Shown here: in pieces, positions 58,056-64,000 of the stretch
Numbering within the stretch: the stretch's first letter is position 1
How the letters are laid out: each line of letters starts with the position of its first letter
Assembly (NCBI GenBank): GCA_001898485.1
Contig: MKTY01000024.1
Coordinates: 62,001-126,000, forward strand
Direction of reading: 5' to 3'
Length of the DNA: 64,000 nt
From: Sphingobacteriales bacterium 46-32
GTDB taxonomy: Bacteria > Bacteroidota > Bacteroidia > Chitinophagales > Chitinophagaceae
Notes under the pieces: generated by a model
Told to the model about the DNA's origin: nothing
What the model saw: only the letters and a program-made list of their open reading frames with translations
The model's database searches: none
Made by a program: the position numbers and the translations under genes

Positions 58056-59528
58056 ATGGCAAACGACACCAATAAGTTTCAGGCGATTATTTCGCACTGC
58101 AAAGAGTACGGTTTTATTTTTCCCAGCAGCGAGATCTATGACGGTCTGCAGGCGGTATACGATTACGGCCAGATGGGAAGTGAACTGAAGAAAAACATCA
58201 AGGATTACTGGTGGAAAAGCATGACCCAGCTGCAGGATAATATTGTGGGGGTTGATGCGGCCATCTTTATGCATCCTACTACCTGGAAGGCATCCGGGCA
58301 CGTTGACAACTTCAACGATCCCATGATTGATAATAAAGACAGCAAGAAGCGGTATCGTGTAGATCACCTGATTGAAGCGCATGCAGAGGGGCTTAAAACT
58401 GAAGGCAAAGAGGCGGAAGCAGATGCGTTGCTTTCTGCTATGGATGCCCTGCTGGCAAAGGATGACTTTGCATCCCTTAAAAAACTTATCGAAGATAATA
58501 AGGTGAAGTGTGCCATTAGTGGCACCAGCAACTGGACAGATATCCGCCAGTTTAACCTCATGTTTGCTACCGAGTTTGGTTCTACTGCCGCTTCAGACGA
58601 AGAAGATAATAAGGTATACCTGCGGCCCGAAACGGCTCAGGGCATTTTTGTAAACTTTCTGAATGTGCAGAAGACCGGCCGGATGAAGATCCCCTTTGGT
58701 ATTGCCCAGATCGGCAAGGCTTTCCGTAATGAGATCGTGGCCCGCCAGTTCATTTTCCGGATGCGTGAATTTGAGCAAATGGAGATGCAGTTTTTTATCC
58801 GTCCCGGCACGCAGAAAGAATGGTATGAGTTCTGGAAAGCGGAAAGGTTGAAATGGCACCAAAGCCTGGGAATTCCTGTAGAAAAATATCGTTATCATGA
58901 TCATGTAAAACTGGCGTTTTACGCAGATGCTGCCTGCGATATCGAGTTTGAGTTTCCTTTTGGCTTCAAGGAGCTGGAAGGGATCCACAGCCGTACCGAT
59001 TATGACCTGCGCCAGCATCAGGAGTACAGCAAGAAGAAGCAACAGTATTTTGATAATGATGTGGACCCTGCCACGGGCAAGCCTTACGGCAATTACATTC
59101 CCTATGTGATTGAAACATCCATTGGCCTCGACCGTATGTTCCTGGCCGTGATCAGCCAGGCCTATGAAGAGCAGGATCTGAGTACGGCTGAAAAAGCAGA
59201 CAGCCGCGTAGTGCTGAAACTGCCTGCCGGTCTGGCACCTATCAAGCTGGCCGTATTACCCCTTACCAAGAAAGATGGGTTGCCGGAGATCGCAGAGGAT
59301 ATTATCAGCCAGTGCAAGCCTCATTTCCGTTGTTTTTATGAGGAAAAGGATTCAATCGGCAGGCGATATCGCCGAATGGATGCGCTGGGCACTCCCTTCT
59401 GTGTGACAGTTGATCACCAGACCAAAGAGGATAATACCGTAACTATCCGCTATCGCGACAGTATGGAGCAGGAGCGGATTCCCATTTCGCAGATACGTGA
59501 GAAAGTGGCAGCAGCCATTCAGTTGTAA
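58056..59528 (+). CDS. glyS: Glycyl-tRNA synthetase (dimeric, eukaryal/archaeal-like type)
   Basis: 490 aa class II synthetase of the alpha2 type found in Bacteroidota and Gram-positives, not the alpha2beta2 enzyme of E. coli. An insertion in the catalytic domain (about 105-160) is followed by motif 2 FRNEIVARQFIFRMREFEQM, YLRPETAQGIFVNF, motif 3 IETSIGLDRMFLAVIS and a C-terminal anticodon-binding domain (about 385-490; PIKLAVLPLTKKDGLPEIAE, RYRRMDALGTPFCVTVDHQT). Own promoter and strong terminator; monocistronic. Confidence 0.97.
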   Translation: MANDTNKFQAIISHCKEYGFIFPSSEIYDGLQAVYDYGQMGSELKKNIKDYWWKSMTQLQDNIVGVDAAIFMHPTTWKASGHVDNFNDPMIDNKDSKKRYRVDHLIEAHAEGLKTEGKEAEADALLSAMDALLAKDDFASLKKLIEDNKVKCAISGTSNWTDIRQFNLMFATEFGSTAASDEEDNKVYLRPETAQGIFVNFLNVQKTGRMKIPFGIAQIGKAFRNEIVARQFIFRMREFEQMEMQFFIRPGTQKEWYEFWKAERLKWHQSLGIPVEKYRYHDHVKLAFYADAACDIEFEFPFGFKELEGIHSRTDYDLRQHQEYSKKKQQYFDNDVDPATGKPYGNYIPYVIETSIGLDRMFLAVISQAYEEQDLSTAEKADSRVVLKLPAGLAPIKLAVLPLTKKDGLPEIAEDIISQCKPHFRCFYEEKDSIGRRYRRMDALGTPFCVTVDHQTKEDNTVTIRYRDSMEQERIPISQIREKVAAAIQL

Positions 59529-59548
59529 ATATTTTTCCGAAGAATGAG

Positions 59549-59574
59549 AAAGGCCCGCTTAGCGGGCCTTTTGC
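59549..59574 (+). terminator. Rho-independent terminator after glyS
   Basis: A 9-bp stem AAGGCCCGC/GCGGGCCTT (59550-59558 with 59562-59570), TTA loop and TTTTGCTTT tail. It starts 21 bp after the glyS stop. Confidence 0.9.
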
Positions 59575-59606
59575 TTTAACAATATTTTTACATTTCGACG
59601 TAAATA

Positions 59607-60071
59607 TCAATTGGCGGAAAACTGCCGCAGGTGGTGGTCAAGATGTTTCCACATCATTTTACCCCATTGCTCCGGCGTAAAATGGCCAAAGGCCGGATGA
59701 GGGTATTTGCCGGCTACTCCCGGACCAGCTTCCTGAAATTTCCTGACGAGGGCGATGAGCTGAGTACGTTCCTGCTCAAACTGCCGTTCATCTTTTATGA
59801 TAAATTGCGGACTGGTGGGCATGCCGTGCCGCCACATTTTATTATTATACAGCATGGACTTGAAAGCCCAGGCAAACCAGCGGATGGGAATCATGGGTTT
59901 TAACGGTTTATCACTCAGGGGTACCTTGAAGGCTACGCTGCAGTGAGCCAGCATCTGCGATACATCCATCTTCCCCCATTGACGGACAGACGCTGTGCTT
60001 AATGATTGCAGACGGTCCACAATGTTGTCGCAGACATCTTTCTCAAACAGGTTTTTTACTTCAATAGTCAT
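59607..60071 (-). CDS. DUF1569 (DinB-like) protein
   Basis: 154 aa. The DinB-like four-helix metal-site pattern is visible: MDVSQMLAHCSVAF (about 40; His), and HFTPEQWGKMMWKHLDHHLRQF at the C-terminus (about 130-152; HxxHH), with HPAFGHFTPEQW typical of DUF1569. No signal peptide; cytoplasmic. Function unknown, possibly a thiol transferase-like enzyme as in other DinB-fold proteins. Single gene with a 14-bp palindrome about 35 bp upstream. Confidence 0.88.
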   Translation of the reverse strand: MTIEVKNLFEKDVCDNIVDRLQSLSTASVRQWGKMDVSQMLAHCSVAFKVPLSDKPLKPMIPIRWFAWAFKSMLYNNKMWRHGMPTSPQFIIKDERQFEQERTQLIALVRKFQEAGPGVAGKYPHPAFGHFTPEQWGKMMWKHLDHHLRQFSAN

Positions 60072-60105
60072 GTAATAGACAGTTTTTAGGTCAGGGCGCT
60101 AATGT

Positions 60106-60119
60106 CCGGATTAATCCGG
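60106..60119. promoter_or_regulatory. Perfect 14-bp palindrome upstream of the DUF1569 gene
   Basis: CCGGATTAATCCGG, 35 bp before the ATG at 60071. Possible binding site for a dimeric regulator; no supporting second copy was seen in the window. Confidence 0.3.
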
Positions 60120-60247
60120 TCTTTGGGGAACGATTTTCCACAAAATGTATTCAACTGTATTTAACCGGTAAATAAATGCACAAAAGACCAGATGAGTCGT
60201 TGACCTTTCTGTTGACGCAGACGTTGCACTATATTAAAAAAAGGTTA

Positions 60248-61021
60248 CTAACCGTATAGTTCCTGATGAATGGCCTTGCGGTCATAGCCGAGTGCCATGA
60301 TCCGTTGTTTGGCTTCATCGATCATATTTTTCCAGCCGCAAAGAAAGAAATAAGCGGGTGGGGGTATCATTTGTTCCGGATTCTCAGCCGAGCGCACAGT
60401 TTTAGCCCGGCAGATATCTTCGTATACCTGGTGTACATAGCCCATGCGGACCAGGTGATCGTAGTTGCCAGGTTCTTCGCGCGAATAGGTGGTGATGTAT
60501 TCGAAACTGCCCACATTGCGGGTCAGTTCTTTTAGTTCAGGTGCATAGAGCGCATCACCGAATTTGCGGCAGCCAAATATGAGATAAATATGCTGATGGG
60601 GAATGTTGTTGTTCAAAACATGGTGTGCCATTGACCGGAAAGGGGCTACTCCGGTACCTGTACAGATAAAAAACAGATCGCGGTCAATAGGATCGGGTAA
60701 TGTAAAAACGCCCTGCGGTCCACGCAGTGTTAATTCGCTGCCAACCACTACGTTATTAAATAGCCAGGTGGTGCCGGCACCGCCTTCCAGCAATACGATC
60801 ACCAGTTCAAATACATTCGTTCCGTCGGGCCAGCTTGCAATGGAGTAGCTGCGCCAGCGTCTTGCGGGTTTTTCATGAATAGGCAGATCCAGTGTTACAA
60901 ACTGACCAGGTTGAAAATCGAAGGAGCTGAGTTCGGGCACTTCTATCCAGTATCTTCTTGTACTAGGTGTTTCGTCAATAATGCGTATCACCTTTCCGGT
61001 GCGCCATGGTTGAACAGGCAT
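60248..61021 (-). CDS. Ferredoxin/flavodoxin-NADP reductase-like oxidoreductase
   Basis: 257 aa. FAD-binding beta barrel (about 1-100) with RRYWIEVPEL, FQPGQFVTLDLP and RRWRSYSIAS (the RxYS FAD motif), then an NAD(P) Rossmann domain with FICTGTGVAPFRSMAHHV (about 120), IYLIFGCRKFGDALYAPEL and AYFFLCGWKNMIDEAKQRIM, ending YDRKAIHQELYG. No iron-sulfur domain is present, so it depends on a separate electron carrier. The C-terminus is typical of bacterial FNR-like reductases. Variant -7 TATCTTG upstream on this strand. Confidence 0.9.
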   Translation of the reverse strand: MPVQPWRTGKVIRIIDETPSTRRYWIEVPELSSFDFQPGQFVTLDLPIHEKPARRWRSYSIASWPDGTNVFELVIVLLEGGAGTTWLFNNVVVGSELTLRGPQGVFTLPDPIDRDLFFICTGTGVAPFRSMAHHVLNNNIPHQHIYLIFGCRKFGDALYAPELKELTRNVGSFEYITTYSREEPGNYDHLVRMGYVHQVYEDICRAKTVRSAENPEQMIPPPAYFFLCGWKNMIDEAKQRIMALGYDRKAIHQELYG

Positions 61022-61211
61022 AGCAAGCGATTTAAAATGTGGTTAAAATTCCGCTCTCCCCTACAAGATAGTTTATTAATGCTTTCTCTAATGTAAAATG
61101 AGTTTTCCACATAAAAAAGTGGCTGGCATGGTACTTGTTTTTTCATTACTGCTTTTGCACCGAATGCCCATCGCTCAGGGTATATTTTTCTTAACTATAA
61201 AAATTTGCACG

Positions 61212-61523
61212 ATGAAAAAGAGAATGTTTACAACTGGCGTGGCTTTGGCAATGGTAGCAGGTTTGTTTGCTTTCACCACCACGCAGTCAGGAATCGTTGG
61301 TAAAGTAGCTCCTGCTGATGGTGCTTCTACTGTATGGGCAATTTCCGGCAGCGACTCTGCCAAGAGCGCAGTTACTTCCGGCAGTTTTTCACTGGCAGTA
61401 AAGGCAGGTACCTACAAAGTGATTGTAGATGCCAAAGAACCGTACAAAGATGTGACGCTTGAAAATGTGGAAGTGAAAGATGGCCAGGCTACAGACCTGG
61501 GAGAGATTTCTCTTCAACAATAA
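61212..61523 (+). CDS. Small exported beta-sandwich protein (CarboxypepD-reg-like)
   Basis: 103 aa from the ATG at 61212 (the open frame back to 61098 lacks signal or conserved features). Signal peptide MFTTGVALAMVAGLFAFTT, then one Ig-like regulatory fold: GIVGKVAPADGASTVWAISG, KSAVTSGSFSLAVKAGTYKV and YKDVTLENVEVKDGQATDLG, with the carboxypeptidase-regulatory-like pattern of strands. Such single-domain proteins are common in Bacteroidota; function unknown. Followed by a hairpin terminator. Confidence 0.8.
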   Translation: MKKRMFTTGVALAMVAGLFAFTTTQSGIVGKVAPADGASTVWAISGSDSAKSAVTSGSFSLAVKAGTYKVIVDAKEPYKDVTLENVEVKDGQATDLGEISLQQ

Positions 61524-61562
61524 AAAAGCACAGTTCGGTTGATGCTACAAACGGAGACGTAG

Positions 61563-61594
61563 AAAATGCGGTGTCGGTATGATGCCGCATTTTC
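61563..61594 (+). terminator. Rho-independent terminator of the small exported protein gene
   Basis: AAAATGCGG (61563-61571) pairs with CCGCATTTT (61585-61593) over a 13-nt loop that holds further CGG/CCG pairs, with a T tract in the right arm. 39 bp after the stop. Confidence 0.8.
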
Positions 61595-61611
61595 GTTTGC
61601 GCGTTTAAGAA

Positions 61612-61734
61612 GTATAAAGGGTATAAAGAGTTTAAAGTGTTAATGCATAAAGTAGTCAATGTCCATATGCATTGATGTGAAAAATGCTCTTTAAACTCTT
61701 TATACTCTTTATACTCTTTATACCCTTTATACCT
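61612..61734. repeat. Inverted pair of 9-nt repeat arrays upstream of mfd
   Basis: Forward units TATAAAGGG, TATAAAGAG, TTTAAAGTG (61613-61639) and five inverted units TTTAAACTC, TTTATACTC, TTTATACTC, TTTATACCC, TTTATACCT (61690-61734). Arms 61612-61637 and 61689-61714 match at 25 of 26 positions. The right array is contiguous with the mfd -7 box. Confidence 0.85.
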
Positions 61735-61742
61735 TAATTTTG
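61735..61742 (+). promoter_or_regulatory. -7 box (TAATTTTG) for mfd
   Basis: Perfect TAnnTTTG, 12 nt before the mfd ATG at 61755, directly following the 9-nt repeat array. Confidence 0.6.
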
Positions 61743-61754
61743 CAGCGCGGAACT

Positions 61755-64000
61755 ATGATTCAGGAATTGCTGCAGCAGTATCAACAAACCCCCCGCCTGT
61801 TTCAACTGGTGGACAGGCTTTCTTTTGCCCAGCCGCAACAATTGATTCTCACAGGACTTCGCGGAAGTGCCCCAGCCCTGGTGGCCGCAGCTGCTTTTTC
61901 TCATGACGCTGCCAGCCAGCTCAATCACCTTATTATCCTGAACGATGCCGAAGAGGCGGCCTATTTTCACAATACGCTGGAAAACCTCACCGGGGCGCTG
62001 GATATTTTCTATTTCCCTTCTTCATTCAAAAACCGGAAAAATTACCGTCTGCTCAATTCTTCGCACGTGATGCTGCGTACAGAAGCACTCACCAAAATTG
62101 CAGCCGGCGGCAATAAAAAGGTGCTGGTAACCTACCCCGAAGCACTGATGGAAAAGGTGGTGGTGCCCGGAACCCTGTCATCCAATATTATCTATATAAA
62201 AAGCGGCGATACACTGCAGGTGGATCAGCTGTTGCTGAAGCTGGCCGATTATGGATTTGAGCGGACCGATTTTGTGTACGAGCCCGGCCAGTTTGCCATA
62301 CGGGGAGGTATCCTGGATATTTATTCTTTTGGAAACGAAAAGCCCTATCGTGTAGAGCTGTTTGGCAACGAAGTGGATTCTATCCGTATAGTAGACCCTG
62401 AAACTCAGCTGAGCGAGCGCAAGCTGCTGCAGGTGAGCATCATTCCCAATGTAGATACCCAGTTTGAGAATGAAGACCGGGTTTCGCTGTTTGAGTTTCT
62501 GCCGGCCAATACTGTAGTATGGCTGCAGGATTATGAATTGTGTCGCGAGCGGATTGCAGATGCCGAAGCAGATATAGCCGGATTTCTGGAGTTGACTGCC
62601 GGTGCGCCTGCTCCGCGTGCCGCAGAAGAAGATGATAAAATGCTGCGTGCGCAGGTAAAACCGGATGATTTTATAGGTGCCGATAGTTTTGAGCAGTCAT
62701 TATCCACGCATCATGTGGTGGCTTTTGGCTTTGGCGCCACCCTGCCTCCGGGCGGCGTGTCGTTTGATATCAGCTTTCACACACGTGAGCAACCGGCCTT
62801 TAACCGGCAATTTGATCTGCTCATCACCGATCTTAAAAGCTGGGAAGCGAAGGGGTTTACTGTTTACATTTTTGCAGATAATCCCCGTCAACTGGAGCGG
62901 TTGCAGACCATTTTTGATGATCTGAAGGCATCAATAGTATTCAATCCGGTTGCAACATCCATTCATGAAGGCTTTATTGACGAAGATCTGAAATTGCTTT
63001 GCTATACAGACCACCAGGTTTTTCAACGATACCATAAATACCGGGTAAAGCAGGCCTATAATAAAAACAAGGCATTGACTCTGCGAACACTCCGCGAGCT
63101 GCAGCCGGGTGATTATGTGACGCATATTGATCATGGAGTAGGAGTATACAGTGGCTTGCAGAAAATGGAGGTCAATGGCCGTATGCAGGAGGCTGTGCGG
63201 ATTATTTACAAAGACAGCGATATCCTTTATGTAAATATCAACTCGCTTCATAAGATTGCCAAGTATACCGGCAAAGAAGGAAGTGTACCCAAGATCAATA
63301 AACTGGGCAGCGATGTATGGAGTAAATTAAAGGATAAGACAAAGGCGAAGGTTAAGGAGATTGCATTTGATCTCATTAAACTGTATGCACAACGTAAGGC
63401 ACAGGAAGGGTTTGCACACTCACCTGACAATTACATGCAAACCGAGCTGGAGGCCTCATTTATTTATGAAGATACGCCTGATCAGAGTAAGGCTACAGCC
63501 GATGTAAAGAAGGATATGGAGTCTCCGTCACCTATGGACAGGCTGGTATGTGGCGATGTTGGTTTCGGAAAAACAGAAGTAGCGGTGCGTGCTGCATTCA
63601 AGACCTGTGTGGACGGCAAACAGGCAGCCGTACTGGTGCCTACCACCATCCTGGCATTTCAGCATTACAAAACCTTTAGTGAGCGGTTAAAGGATTTTCC
63701 CGTCACTGTTGATTATATAAACCGGTTTAAATCGGCTAAAGAAAAGAAGGAAACACTGAAGAAGCTGGAAGAAGGTAAGATTGATATACTGGTAGGTACA
63801 CACGGGCTGCTGGGCAAAGAAGTTAAATTTAAAGACCTGGGGTTACTGATTGTGGATGAGGAGCAAAAGTTTGGAGTGGCTCATAAGGAGAAGATCAAGA
63901 CGCTGCGCACTACGGTTGATTGTCTTACGCTCACCGCTACTCCCATTCCCCGCACACTTCAGTTTAGTCTTATGGGCGCGCGCGACCTGAGTATTATGAA
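61755..64000 (+). CDS. mfd: Transcription-repair coupling factor (3' truncated by window edge)
   Basis: About 748 codons are visible of an expected 1100-1150. Mfd displaces RNA polymerase stalled at lesions and recruits UvrA. Seen in order: UvrB-like N-terminal domains (about 1-330; IILNDAEEAAYFHNTL, ALDIFYFPSSFKNRKNYR, FAIRGGILDIYSFGNEKPYR), the RNA-polymerase-interacting CarD-like domain (about 448; GDYVTHIDHGVGVYSGLQKM), and the RecG-like helicase with Walker A GDVGFGKTEVAVRAA (about 600) and DEEQ box LLIVDEEQKFGVAHKEK (about 700), then TLTATPIPRTLQFSLMGARD. The start follows a -7 box. uvrC, another excision-repair gene, is at the other end of the window. Confidence 0.97.
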   Translation, partial: MIQELLQQYQQTPRLFQLVDRLSFAQPQQLILTGLRGSAPALVAAAAFSHDAASQLNHLIILNDAEEAAYFHNTLENLTGALDIFYFPSSFKNRKNYRLLNSSHVMLRTEALTKIAAGGNKKVLVTYPEALMEKVVVPGTLSSNIIYIKSGDTLQVDQLLLKLADYGFERTDFVYEPGQFAIRGGILDIYSFGNEKPYRVELFGNEVDSIRIVDPETQLSERKLLQVSIIPNVDTQFENEDRVSLFEFLPANTVVWLQDYELCRERIADAEADIAGFLELTAGAPAPRAAEEDDKMLRAQVKPDDFIGADSFEQSLSTHHVVAFGFGATLPPGGVSFDISFHTREQPAFNRQFDLLITDLKSWEAKGFTVYIFADNPRQLERLQTIFDDLKASIVFNPVATSIHEGFIDEDLKLLCYTDHQVFQRYHKYRVKQAYNKNKALTLRTLRELQPGDYVTHIDHGVGVYSGLQKMEVNGRMQEAVRIIYKDSDILYVNINSLHKIAKYTGKEGSVPKINKLGSDVWSKLKDKTKAKVKEIAFDLIKLYAQRKAQEGFAHSPDNYMQTELEASFIYEDTPDQSKATADVKKDMESPSPMDRLVCGDVGFGKTEVAVRAAFKTCVDGKQAAVLVPTTILAFQHYKTFSERLKDFPVTVDYINRFKSAKEKKETLKKLEEGKIDILVGTHGLLGKEVKFKDLGLLIVDEEQKFGVAHKEKIKTLRTTVDCLTLTATPIPRTLQFSLMGARDLSIM

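Noticed and set aside
61098-61211. Longer form of the small exported protein starting at 61098
   Set aside because: The extra 38 residues place a second hydrophobic stretch before the true signal peptide; the start at 61212 gives a standard secreted protein.

Overview
The window looks like a chromosomal segment of a Bacteroidota bacterium, most likely family Chitinophagaceae. Seen directly: gliding/type IX secretion genes (gldM end, gldN, gldB), an ECF sigma factor followed by an outer-membrane barrel gene, a MoxR-DUF58-VWA (Bat-like) locus, a stand-alone T9SS sorting-domain-like protein, DUF5686 and DUF4783 proteins, many signal-peptide lipoproteins, and at least twelve starts preceded by the Bacteroidota -7 motif TAnnTTTG rather than a Shine-Dalgarno sequence. 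No rRNA, tRNA, CRISPR array, transposase, integrase or phage gene was found. Gene density is high and both strands are used throughout.

Layout. 1-2.5 kb: end of gldM and gldN. 2.7-12.3 kb (minus, except one small gene): uvrC with an upstream lipoprotein gene, ECF sigma factor plus barrel protein, gpmI plus a haem-binding protein, and a GH95 fucosidase. 12.6-14.3 kb: nadC, a SUI1/YciH factor and two tiny membrane proteins, one of them (53 aa) easily missed. 14.3-17.6 kb: isocitrate dehydrogenase, apaG, gldB. 17.6-24.9 kb: nadE, then moxR-DUF58-DUF4381/BatD-like-batA-rsgA, interrupted between moxR and DUF58 by a four-helix-bundle (23S intervening-sequence type) gene bounded by inverted heptamer arrays. 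25-28 kb: a small lipoprotein, gamma carbonic anhydrase, a class III aminotransferase and a membrane protein. 28-31.8 kb: glycerol operon glpK-glpD-glpF. 32-38 kb: a 1166-aa TraB/GumN multidomain protein and a DUF5686 protein. 38.2-43.6 kb: an envelope locus with a small winged-helix regulator, two identical 17-bp palindromic operators, a B12-type radical SAM enzyme, dgkA, DUF1361 and creD. 44-64 kb: a TolB-propeller/Omp85-like protein, MBL hydrolase, flippase, di-haem peroxidase, arfB, dtd, MazG-like, YihY, a two-component system, a TlpA-DUF3738 fusion, glyS, ferredoxin-NADP reductase and the first two thirds of mfd.

The most unusual content lies between genes. Short-period arrays (7-nt GTTGACA/ACTTAnn/CCTTTCT types, 8-nt ATGTGCTA type, 9-nt TATAAAGGG type) fill several intergenic gaps. 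They are often arranged as inverted pairs around a gene or a gap, abut start and stop codons exactly, and in three places lead directly into a -7 box. The four-helix-bundle cassette in the moxR operon resembles the architecture of 23S rRNA intervening sequences, transplanted into an mRNA. The second notable system is the 38.2-43.6 kb operator-regulator-radical SAM-creD locus.
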